In this document: piece after piece, positions 51,483-59,188 of the stretch
Numbering within the stretch: the stretch's first letter is position 1
How the letters are laid out: each line of letters starts with the position of its first letter
Assembly (NCBI GenBank): GCA_041748075.1
Contig: JBGTDX010000105.1
Location: 158,339-222,338 of the forward strand
Direction: 5' to 3'
From: JBGSYJ01 sp041748075
GTDB taxonomy: Bacteria; Acidobacteriota; Thermoanaerobaculia; Gp7-AA8
DNA: 64,000 bases
Notes under the pieces: model-generated
The model's input: the letters and a program-made list of their open reading frames with translations, nothing else
Databases searched by the model: none
Told to the model about the DNA's origin: nothing
Position numbers and translations under genes: made by a program

Positions 51483-53282
51483 TCAAGATTTCGAGACCAG
51501 CCCTTCAGGAAACCGCATTGCGACGCTCTCGATGACGAACTCTTCGATCTCCTGGGCGGTCTTCTTCTGCAGTGCAATGTCGGCGATTCTCCTGCATTCC
51601 TTGTAGCGTAGCGATCGAACGACATTCTTGACTACCGGGATCGCGGAAGGATTCATGGAGAAGATCTCGAGTCCCAGCCCGACCAGAGCTACGGCATAAA
51701 GCGGATCGGACGCCATTTCCCCGCACATCGACACCGGAATGCCGGCCTTTTTTCCGGACTGAATGACGAATTTGATCAACCGCAGCAGCGCTGGGTGAAA
51801 CGGCTCGTAAAGGTGACTCACGTTCTCGTTGGAACGATCGATTGCGAGGGAGTACTGGATCAGGTCATTCGTTCCGATCGCGAAGAAATCCGACTCGGTA
51901 GCCAGCAGGTCCGCGATCATCGCCGCCGAGGGAACCTCGATCATGATTCCGACCTGGAGCTGTTTGTTGTAGGGGATGTTCTCCTCGTCGAGCTCCGCTT
52001 CGATCTCCCGCAGCAGCGCTTTGACCTGCCGCAGCTCCTGAATCCCCGAGACCAGGGGGAACATGATCTTCATGTTTCCGTAGACCGATGCCCGCAGCAG
52101 TCCCCGAAGCTGGGTTCGGAACATGTCGCGATGCTTCATGCAGAGCCTCAGGCCGCGCAGTCCGAGAACGGGATTGTCCTCTTTGCTTCCCATGACTTCG
52201 CGGGCGAGCTTTTTGCCACCGAGATCGAACGTCCGGATGACGGCCGGATTCGGCGCCACCGCCTCGGCGAGCTCGCGATAGACCTCGAAGTGCTCATCTT
52301 CGGTGGGCAGCAAAGGGCTCTTCGAAATGAACAGAAACTCCGAGCGGTAGAGTCCGATCCCCTCAGCGCCGAACCGGCGTGCGTCGCCGAGTTCACCGAC
52401 CAGTTCGATATTGGCCTGAAGGGCGATGCGGCGGCCATCCCTGGTGATCGCCTCCAGGTCGCGGTTCTCCAGGAGCTTGCTCTCGTACTCCTCGTGACGG
52501 GAAACCTTGCTTGCATACTCCTGGATCAGGGCCGGCGTCGGGTTGACGATGATCGTCCCTTCGTAGCCGTCGATGATGACGAGTTCTTCGTTGTCGATCA
52601 GCTCATTCAGGCGCGGCACGCCGATGACCGCCGGCATGAAGAGAGACTTCGCGATGATCGAGGTGTGGGAGGTTCTGCCGCCCGTCACAGTCGCGAAGCC
52701 GACGATGGGCTTCTGGTTGAACCGGACGGCATCCGCGGGAGTGATGTCGTCGGCGAGGATGATCACGTCGTGGTCGATTTCGGACAGATCGTGATGCGAG
52801 ATTCCCTGCAGATTCTTGAGGAGGCTCTGGGCAACATCCTTGATGTCGTCGCCCCGCTCGCGCAGATATTCGTTTTCGAAACTTTCGAACCGCGCTTCCA
52901 GCTCCTCTTCGACCTCGGAGACTGCCCATTCGGCGTTCACGCTCTCCAGCTCAATCTTCTGGATGACGTTCTCGGCGAACGAGGGATCGCCGAGAATCAT
53001 GGCGTGAGCTTCGAAGATCGAGGCGTATTCCTCACCCATGGACCGGCTGACGGTTTCTTTGAGCGCGAGCAGATCCTGCCGGGTTTTTTCGACAGCCTGA
53101 CGGAATCGCTGAACCTCCCGTTCGATCTCCTTCTGTTTGATGGGAATTCGGTAGACGGAGCTGATCGTGTTCTCAATGATGAGCGCACGGCCGATTGCAA
53201 TTCCCGGCGAGACGGCGATGCCCTTGTAGGTGCGGATTCTGCTGCGCACGTCTCTGGGCGGTGACTGGCGTGTCTGAGGCAT
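51483..53282 (-). CDS. ptsI: Phosphoenolpyruvate-protein phosphotransferase (PTS enzyme I)
   Basis: 599 residues. Uses PEP to phosphorylate HPr. Catalytic histidine is in GGRTSHTSIIAKS (about residue 203), and the C-terminal PEP-binding domain has GIGLYRSEFLF, MFPLVSGIQE, GIMIEVPSAA and the late GEMASDP with the active cysteine context. Starts at an ATG only 7 bases after the HPr stop. The N-terminal region has a basic extension of about 14 residues. Confidence 0.95.
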   Translation of the reverse strand: MPQTRQSPPRDVRSRIRTYKGIAVSPGIAIGRALIIENTISSVYRIPIKQKEIEREVQRFRQAVEKTRQDLLALKETVSRSMGEEYASIFEAHAMILGDPSFAENVIQKIELESVNAEWAVSEVEEELEARFESFENEYLRERGDDIKDVAQSLLKNLQGISHHDLSEIDHDVIILADDITPADAVRFNQKPIVGFATVTGGRTSHTSIIAKSLFMPAVIGVPRLNELIDNEELVIIDGYEGTIIVNPTPALIQEYASKVSRHEEYESKLLENRDLEAITRDGRRIALQANIELVGELGDARRFGAEGIGLYRSEFLFISKSPLLPTEDEHFEVYRELAEAVAPNPAVIRTFDLGGKKLAREVMGSKEDNPVLGLRGLRLCMKHRDMFRTQLRGLLRASVYGNMKIMFPLVSGIQELRQVKALLREIEAELDEENIPYNKQLQVGIMIEVPSAAMIADLLATESDFFAIGTNDLIQYSLAIDRSNENVSHLYEPFHPALLRLIKFVIQSGKKAGIPVSMCGEMASDPLYAVALVGLGLEIFSMNPSAIPVVKNVVRSLRYKECRRIADIALQKKTAQEIEEFVIESVAMRFPEGLVSKS

Positions 53283-53289
53283 ACTTTTT

Positions 53290-53559
53290 TCAGTCCGATT
53301 CGTCGAATTTGTTGACGATGAGACTCTGGATCGCGTCAACCGCTTCCTGCTCGTCCTTGCCGGAAGCTGTCACCGTGATCACTGTACCCTTACCGGCCGC
53401 CAGGAGGAGGACACCAAGAATGCTCTTGCCGTCAGCCTCCTCGTCACCCTTCTTTACCTTGATCTCCGAGGCGTAGCGGGCCGCGGTCTGAACGAGCTTT
53501 GCAGCGGCGCGGGCATGAAGCCCGAGCCTGTTGATGATCTCGATGTCCTTGTTGATCAA
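53290..53559 (-). CDS. ptsH: HPr phosphocarrier protein
   Basis: 89 residues from a TTG at 53559 with GGAGG eight bases upstream; this start puts the phospho-His at residue 15 (GLHARAA) and the regulatory serine at residue 46 (KSILGV), exactly as in standard HPr. An earlier ATG at 53583 would give 97 residues. Ser46 is the target of HprK, whose gene lies upstream, so the HprK-HPr regulatory link is likely intact. Confidence 0.94.
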   Translation of the reverse strand: MINKDIEIINRLGLHARAAAKLVQTAARYASEIKVKKGDEEADGKSILGVLLLAAGKGTVITVTASGKDEQEAVDAIQSLIVNKFDESD

Positions 53560-53560
53560 C

Positions 53561-53980
53561 TCAGGAACCTCCGTTCCGCTCATTGGACAGGAGATCGGAA
53601 GCCACCCTGATGGATTTCGAGCCTTTCTCACGAATGATACGGGCCATCGCAGAGACATCGTTACAGTCGCGGTGCAACGATCCGAACTTGACGATCATCG
53701 GAAGGTTGACTCCGGTGATGATCTCGATTCGATCCTTTTCCAGAAAGGAGAGACTGATGTTGCTCGGAGTCCCTCCGAACATGTCCGTGAAGATGATGAC
53801 ACCGTGCTCGTTGCCAAGCCGTTCGAGTGCTTCTCGAATTTTCTCCCGGGCCTGCTCTACAGTGTCGTTCCAGTCCAGCGGAACGGCTTCGATGCCGGTC
53901 AATTCACCTTCGATAGTCTGCGCGGCATTCAGCAGTTCGTGCGCAAGATGCCCGTGTGTGACGATGAGTCCACCGATCAA
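53561..53980 (-). CDS. PTS EIIA component, mannose family
   Basis: 139 residues from a TTG with GGAGGAAT just upstream; an ATG further upstream at 54058 would add 26 residues that run through a heptamer repeat arm. The phosphorylated histidine is in VTHGHLAHELL (about 9-11), and DMFGGTPSN is the conserved dimer and active-site loop. It accepts phosphate from HPr. No EIIB, EIIC or EIID is near, so it is likely a regulatory or orphan EIIA. Confidence 0.9.
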   Translation of the reverse strand: MIGGLIVTHGHLAHELLNAAQTIEGELTGIEAVPLDWNDTVEQAREKIREALERLGNEHGVIIFTDMFGGTPSNISLSFLEKDRIEIITGVNLPMIVKFGSLHRDCNDVSAMARIIREKGSKSIRVASDLLSNERNGGS

Positions 53981-53995
53981 TGATTCCTCCAGGGA

Positions 53996-54169
53996 AGTAG
54001 TCAGGGGCCAGTAGTCAGTAGTCAGCATGCCGAGACTACCGACAGATCCGAGCTGCATGGCTTTTTGGTCCCGACTTTTCCGGGCTACATTCTTTGTCTA
54101 AGGTTTCGTAAAGGAGTCCGCGGCTGCCGAAGCTCGCAGCGGCCTCCCTACTGACTCCTGACTACTCTT
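53996..54169. repeat. Heptamer repeat element 7 (AGTAGTC / CTGACTA arms)
   Basis: Left arm 53996-54030: AGTAGTC, AGGGGCC, AGTAGTC, AGTAGTC, AGCATGC. Right arm about 54149-54169: TACTGAC, TCCTGAC, TACTCTT, the reverse complement. The core (54031-54148) is non-repeat. It lies between rapZ and the EIIA gene. Confidence 0.85.
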
Positions 54170-54172
54170 CCC

Positions 54173-55045
54173 TCACCGGCATCGGTCGCGGTGAATGACC
54201 TCCACCGCGTATCCGTTCCGTTCTATATCGTCCGCCAGCCTGCGGCCGATGGCGACCGAGCGATGTTTGCCGCCGGTGCATCCGATTCCAATCGTTAGAT
54301 AACTCTTCATCTCCTTCTGATATTCGGGGAGCAGGTATCCGACGAAATCCGAGAGTTTGGCAGCGAATCGCTCATACTCCGGCTGCTGGCGCAGATACTC
54401 CACGACTTCAGGATCGAGTCCCGTTTTCGGGCGCAGTTCCTCGATGAAGTGAGGATTCGGCAGAAACCGCACATCGAACATCAAATCGAGGTTGTACGGC
54501 ATGCTGTACTTGAAACCGAACGTCAGAATCGTCACGAGCATCGACTTCTCGGACCCCCCGGGAAGCTCGAAGCGGCGGATGATCTCCGCCTTGAGCTCGT
54601 GAACTGAGAACTGAGAGGTATCGAGAACCATGTCGGCAGTGGACTTCACGTCCGTCAGCGCAGCCCTTTCGGCTTTGATCGCATCTAGGATGGGCAGGTC
54701 GGGACCGAATGGATGCGGGCGTCTGGTTTCCGAAAATCGGCGACTCAACACCTCGGATGTCGCCTCCAGAAAGATGAGCATCGCGTGCGGCACGAGCTTC
54801 CTGAGACGGCTCCGGTAGTAATCCGGAAAGTTTTCGGCGAAATCCGGCGTCCGCACGTCGACTACGATTCCGACACGCTTCGGCCCTTCCCGTTTGGTCA
54901 CTTCCTCGAGGTAAGGCTCGATGAGCTCGACCGGCAGATTGTCGGTACAGTAGAACCCCAGATCTTCCAGAGTACTCTTGACGTAGCTCTTCCCCGAGCC
55001 GCTCAGACCCGTCAGGATCACAAGTGATTCCGGTTGCTGTGTCAT
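54173..55045 (-). CDS. rapZ: RNase adapter/nucleotide-binding protein RapZ (YvcJ family)
   Basis: 290 residues. P-loop GLSGSGKS near residue 13, later VVDVRTPDF and IGIGCTGGKHRSVAIGRRL, the C-terminal domain that senses GlcN6P in E. coli RapZ. Overlaps hprK by 4 bases. The block rpoN-hpf-hprK-rapZ-EIIA-HPr-EI resembles the rpoN operon of other diderms but with HPr kinase in place of EIIA-Ntr. Confidence 0.94.
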   Translation of the reverse strand: MTQQPESLVILTGLSGSGKSYVKSTLEDLGFYCTDNLPVELIEPYLEEVTKREGPKRVGIVVDVRTPDFAENFPDYYRSRLRKLVPHAMLIFLEATSEVLSRRFSETRRPHPFGPDLPILDAIKAERAALTDVKSTADMVLDTSQFSVHELKAEIIRRFELPGGSEKSMLVTILTFGFKYSMPYNLDLMFDVRFLPNPHFIEELRPKTGLDPEVVEYLRQQPEYERFAAKLSDFVGYLLPEYQKEMKSYLTIGIGCTGGKHRSVAIGRRLADDIERNGYAVEVIHRDRCR

Positions 55046-56118
55046 CGTTCCTTCGGACCCGTGCCCACCGATCCGGCAGGACCTGTCTGGTGAAAGCCCG
55101 AGTCGTCCGGCGCCCGCAGATCCCTTCGCGTGGACTTCACTATCCGTCCCTTTTCTTCCTCCTCGGCAGACGTCCTGGCGATTTCTTCATCGACCCGCTT
55201 TGCGAACTGTGATGCCGAATGGTAACCCTGGAGCTTCATGAGGTGATTTCGCGCGGCGATCTCCACCAGAAGAGCAAGGTTTCTCGCCGCAACCACCGGC
55301 AGCCGTATGTACGGCTTTGTCACACCAAGACATTCGTAGTTCTCCCCGGCGATGCCAAGGCGATCGTACTCGATTCCTTCAACCCATTTTTCGAGCTTAA
55401 CGACCATGTCGATCGGCTTCACGTCACGCGTGGAAGCGACACCGAACAGATCCTTGATGTCGATGATCCCGATCCCGCGAAGCTCCATGTGATGGCGGAG
55501 CAGATCCGATGAGTAGCCGATCAGCACGTCATTCGGGTGCCTCCGTACGATGACCATATCGTCCGCGATCAGGCGATGTCCCCGATAGATCAGATCGAGC
55601 GCACATTCACTCTTTCCTATACCGCTGTCCCCCATCAGAAGGACTCCTATGCCGTAGATGTCGAGCAGCCCGGCGTGGAGTGTCGCCCTGGGCGCCATCG
55701 TCTCCTCGAGAAAATAGGTGACGCGATTGATGGTCGTGGACGACAGGCCGGTCGTGGTGAACAACGGTACCGAGTTCTTCTCACACTCTTTCCGGAACTC
55801 CTCGAGCGGCACGATTCCCTTCGTCACGATGAAGCAGGACACATCGAGTCCCACCACGTCCCGGACGCGCTTTTCGCGAAGTCTCGCGGGCAGACTCTGC
55901 AGGTATTTCGTCTCCGATTCGCCGATGATCTGCACGCGGCCCGGCTTGATGTACTCGTAATAGCCGGCGAAAGCCAACCCGGGCTTCTGAACGCGGGGGC
56001 GGATGATCATCCGGCCCAGTCCGTCACCTCCCGTCAGAAGGTTGAGCGTCAGATCGTCGATTCCGAGCTCGAGAAGGATCTCGACGGAAGTCTGGATGAA
56101 GTCTTCGTCGCTGATCAC
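55042..56118 (-). CDS. hprK: HPr kinase/phosphorylase
   Basis: 358 residues from a GTG. N-terminal domain (about 1-130), then the kinase core with Walker A GDSGIGKSE near residue 158, the conserved HRLIADDMV, and the K-loop region. It adds or removes phosphate on Ser46 of HPr. The C terminus is about 30 residues longer than common forms and is basic. Confidence 0.93.
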   Translation of the reverse strand: MISDEDFIQTSVEILLELGIDDLTLNLLTGGDGLGRMIIRPRVQKPGLAFAGYYEYIKPGRVQIIGESETKYLQSLPARLREKRVRDVVGLDVSCFIVTKGIVPLEEFRKECEKNSVPLFTTTGLSSTTINRVTYFLEETMAPRATLHAGLLDIYGIGVLLMGDSGIGKSECALDLIYRGHRLIADDMVIVRRHPNDVLIGYSSDLLRHHMELRGIGIIDIKDLFGVASTRDVKPIDMVVKLEKWVEGIEYDRLGIAGENYECLGVTKPYIRLPVVAARNLALLVEIAARNHLMKLQGYHSASQFAKRVDEEIARTSAEEEEKGRIVKSTRRDLRAPDDSGFHQTGPAGSVGTGPKER

Positions 56119-56165
56119 GGGGACAGGTTACAGGGATCGCAGGGGGGAGACAATAGAGTGAGGCA

Positions 56166-56320
56166 AATGTCGAATGAGCCGAATGACGAATGACGAATGA
56201 CGAGTGACGAATAGGGACCGAGCCGTAGTGGTACACCCTGCTCAGGTCTGGGGTTTCGGTTCAGGAACCCGAGGTAGCCTCGACTGGGAAGCGGTCGTCC
56301 CTATTCGTCATTCGTCAGAA
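56166..56320. repeat. Heptamer repeat element 8 (AATGACG / CGTCATT arms)
   Basis: Left arm 56182-56216: AATGACG three times, then AGTGACG and AATAGGG. Right arm about 56294-56317: GTCGTCCCTATTCGTCATTCGTCA, the reverse complement of the left. A unique core (56221-56293) lies between. The right arm ends in the hpf stop codon. Confidence 0.87.
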
Positions 56321-56872
56321 TTCCGGGGCGATCATGCCGAAGTTCTGGTCGTGGCGGCGGTAGATCACCGTCACTTTGTCGGTGTCGAGGTCGCGGAAGA
56401 CGATGAACTCGTTCTTCGAGTCGTCCAGGGTCATCGCCGCCTGTTCGATGGACATCGGTCGGATGGGAAGATTGCTGGTCCGGATGACCCTGGGGGTCTT
56501 CTCGTTCTCGTTGCGGAGAAGGCCGGGCTCCATGACCTGAACGGTCCAGTTGTCGAGCATCTGCGCGCTTCTGCCGGGACTGCGGCGCTTCTGGGTAATC
56601 TTCTTGCGGCCCTTCTGAGCGAGCGTCTTGATGTGCTCGGTGGCGGAGTTGACGGCGTCCTCCATCGTGTCGGCTTCCTGCTTGGAGATGGTGTCCTGAA
56701 GTTTACCGATGATGATGATCTCGCAGATGTTCCTGTACTTCTCCACGTTGAGCACGCAACGGATCTCGATGATGTCTTCGAAAAACTTCGTCACTCTCGA
56801 GAGTTTGGTGTTGAGCAGATTGCGGATCTTGTCGGTAACTTCGTAATTGCGTCCCGTGATTTCGACGTTCAT
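56315..56872 (-). CDS. hpf: Ribosome hibernation-promoting factor, long form
   Basis: 185 residues with GGAGG ahead of ATG. N-terminal S30AE domain (about 1-100; VEITGRNYEVTDKIRNLLNTKL) binds the decoding centre; the C-terminal domain (about 125-185; RTSNLPIRPMSIEQAAMTLDDSKNEFIVFRD) dimerises ribosomes into 100S particles. The long form is usual in organisms lacking RMF. It lies next to rpoN, a common pairing. Confidence 0.95.
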   Translation of the reverse strand: MNVEITGRNYEVTDKIRNLLNTKLSRVTKFFEDIIEIRCVLNVEKYRNICEIIIIGKLQDTISKQEADTMEDAVNSATEHIKTLAQKGRKKITQKRRSPGRSAQMLDNWTVQVMEPGLLRNENEKTPRVIRTSNLPIRPMSIEQAAMTLDDSKNEFIVFRDLDTDKVTVIYRRHDQNFGMIAPEF

Positions 56873-56885
56873 TCATACCTCCGGG

Positions 56886-58325
56886 CTAGAAAATCTGCTT
56901 ACGGTCGGTGGAGGACGGGATGTTGAGCTCGTCCCTGTACTTGGCGACCGTGCGGCGGGCTATGTTGATCCCTTCGTCATTGAGGATCTTCATGATCTTG
57001 GAATCGGACAGCGGCTTCCGGGGATCCTCCGCGTCGATGAAACCCTGAATCTTCTTCTTGACCGTAAGGCTCGAGATGTCCTCGCCGTAATCCGAGTCGA
57101 TGCCGCTGTGAAAGAAGTACTTCATCAGGAACAGTCCGCGTGGTGTGTGCATGTACTTGTTCGACACGACGCGCGAGACAGTAGATTCGTGCATCTGTAT
57201 GTCGTCGGCGACATCGCGCAGGACGAGAGGCCTGAGGAAGTCGATTCCCTTTTCGAGAAACTCTCTCTGGTGCTTGATGATCGATTCGGCGACCTTGTAG
57301 ATCGTGCGTTGCCGCTGGTCGAGGGATTTGATGAGCCAGACGGCTGAGCGGATCTTGTCCTTGATGTAATTGACAGTCTCGCCGTCCTGCTTCGAGTCCA
57401 TGGAAGCCAGCATCGAGCGATAGCTGCCGTTGATGCGCAGCTTCGGCATCCCGTCTTCATTCAGCAGGATCACGTACTCGTCGCCGACTTTCTGGACGTA
57501 GACGTCGGGCTCCACGTAAATCGCCCGCTCGTTGCTGTACTTGCGTCCCGGCTTCGGGTCGAGGCGTTTGATCACTTCGACGATTGCCTCGAGCTCTTTC
57601 ATTTCGAGCCCGAGCCCGCGCGCGAGCTGGACGAAATGGCGGTTCATGAACGCGTCCCAGTGATCGCGGATGATCGTCTCGACCATCGGATTGTCCACGT
57701 CGAGATGTCGCAGTTGCAGAAGCAGGCATTCTCGAAGGTCGCGCGCCCCCACTCCGATCGGATCGAACGATTGAATTACCGACAGCGCCTGCTCGACTTC
57801 ACTTTCGTCGCATTTTCCTGCGCTGAGGATTTCTTCCACGCTGGCCCGGAGGTATCCGTCCTCGTCGATGTTGCCGATGATGAAGCTGACGATCTCCTTG
57901 ATCCGCGGCGATGCGTCCGACATGTTGAGCTGCCATGTGAGGTGATCGGACAGGTCGGGAGGACGCGTGAGCGTATTCTCGATCGGGAACTCTTCGTGTT
58001 CCTCAGACATCCGCGGGTTGTAACCGTATTCGATGTAGTCCTGGAAATAAGCGTCGTAATCGATCTCGTCGAAGGCGTCCTTTTCCTTGTCCTCCGGCTT
58101 GACCTCGGCCTCTTCGTCGGCCTTCTGGTCCGCGGTCTGCTCAGGCTCCTCGGTTTTGGTTTCCTCGGCGGTCTCTTCGAGGAGAGGATTCTCGAGGAGC
58201 TCCTGATTGAGGACTTCCTGAAGTTCGAGCTTACTCAACTGCAGCAGCTTGATCGCCTGCTGCAGCGAAGGCGTCATGATGAGCTTCTGGGATAGTTTTA
58301 GATGAAGCTTCTGTTCGAGTGCCAT
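56886..58325 (-). CDS. rpoN: RNA polymerase sigma-54 factor
   Basis: 479 residues. Region I is the Leu/Gln-rich start (LKLSQKLIMTPSLQQAIKLLQLSKLELQE), a Glu-rich region II follows (about 50-110), then the core- and DNA-binding domains, and the RpoN box ARRTVAKYRDELNIPSS near the C terminus. It serves -24/-12 promoters with enhancer proteins, none of which are in the window. Confidence 0.96.
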   Translation of the reverse strand: MALEQKLHLKLSQKLIMTPSLQQAIKLLQLSKLELQEVLNQELLENPLLEETAEETKTEEPEQTADQKADEEAEVKPEDKEKDAFDEIDYDAYFQDYIEYGYNPRMSEEHEEFPIENTLTRPPDLSDHLTWQLNMSDASPRIKEIVSFIIGNIDEDGYLRASVEEILSAGKCDESEVEQALSVIQSFDPIGVGARDLRECLLLQLRHLDVDNPMVETIIRDHWDAFMNRHFVQLARGLGLEMKELEAIVEVIKRLDPKPGRKYSNERAIYVEPDVYVQKVGDEYVILLNEDGMPKLRINGSYRSMLASMDSKQDGETVNYIKDKIRSAVWLIKSLDQRQRTIYKVAESIIKHQREFLEKGIDFLRPLVLRDVADDIQMHESTVSRVVSNKYMHTPRGLFLMKYFFHSGIDSDYGEDISSLTVKKKIQGFIDAEDPRKPLSDSKIMKILNDEGINIARRTVAKYRDELNIPSSTDRKQIF

Positions 58326-58381
58326 GTTTTGTCAGTTACCGTCTCACGGATCGTGCCGAGGGTGGATTGTACTGCGGAGGG

Positions 58382-59176
58382 TCATCCGAGGTTGAATGAT
58401 TCGCCGAGATAGATGCGGCGAACCTCCGCGTCTGCCGAAAGCTCCTCCGGCGCGCCCTGACGGAAAATCTCACCCTCTTTGATGATATAGGCCCGGTCCG
58501 TTATCTTCAATGTCTCGCGTACGTTGTGATCGGTGATGAGGATCCCGATGCCGCGTGAGCGGAGCTGCGAAACGATGCGCTGAATGTCGAAAACTGCGAT
58601 TGGATCGATCCCTGCAAAGGGCTCATCTAGCAAGATGAATGCCGGGTCGATTGCGAGGCTCCGGGCGATCTCGACCCTCCGTCTTTCTCCCCCGGAAAGC
58701 GAATACGCGCGGTTCCTGGCCAGGTGGCTCAGACCGAATTCCTCGAGCAGTTCCTGAGTCCTGTTCTCACGCTCGGCCAGCGGCAGATTCAGTGTCTCGT
58801 AAACCGCCAGAAGGTTTTCTTCCACCGTGAGCTTCCTGAATACCGAGGGCTCCTGTGGAAGGTAGCTGATTCCCTTCTGGGCCCGCTGGTACATCGGCAT
58901 CTGCGTGATGTCGTCATTGCCCAGAAGGACACTTCCTGCATCGGGCCTCGTCAGCCCCACGACCATGTAGAACGTCGTGGTCTTTCCGGCGCCGTTCGGA
59001 CCGAGAAGCCCGACGATCTCACCCTGCCGGATCTCGATCGAGACGTCGCGGACCACCTTACGCCCGCGATACACCTTGAGCAGGTTCTCTGCTGCCAGCC
59101 GAAGCCTGACCGGCTCCGGCCCGATACGCCTCGCCTGCGAAGTCCGTTCGACGCCCTCGTCGATTTCAGTCGCCAT
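58382..59176 (-). CDS. lptB: LPS export ABC ATPase LptB
   Basis: 264 residues. Walker A GPNGAGKTT near residue 56, signature LSGGERRR, Walker B FILLDEPFAGIDP and H-loop ITDHNV, all intact. An N-terminal extension of about 27 residues precedes the ATPase core. It powers the LptF-LptG permease. The lptC/lptA-like gene ends 12 bases upstream. Confidence 0.95.
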   Translation of the reverse strand: MATEIDEGVERTSQARRIGPEPVRLRLAAENLLKVYRGRKVVRDVSIEIRQGEIVGLLGPNGAGKTTTFYMVVGLTRPDAGSVLLGNDDITQMPMYQRAQKGISYLPQEPSVFRKLTVEENLLAVYETLNLPLAERENRTQELLEEFGLSHLARNRAYSLSGGERRRVEIARSLAIDPAFILLDEPFAGIDPIAVFDIQRIVSQLRSRGIGILITDHNVRETLKITDRAYIIKEGEIFRQGAPEELSADAEVRRIYLGESFNLG

Positions 59177-59188
59177 TCGTGAATTCCA

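Noticed and set aside
51795..53264. 489-codon plus-strand frame opposite ptsI
   Set aside because: Shadow frame; the minus strand encodes complete enzyme I with its catalytic histidine.
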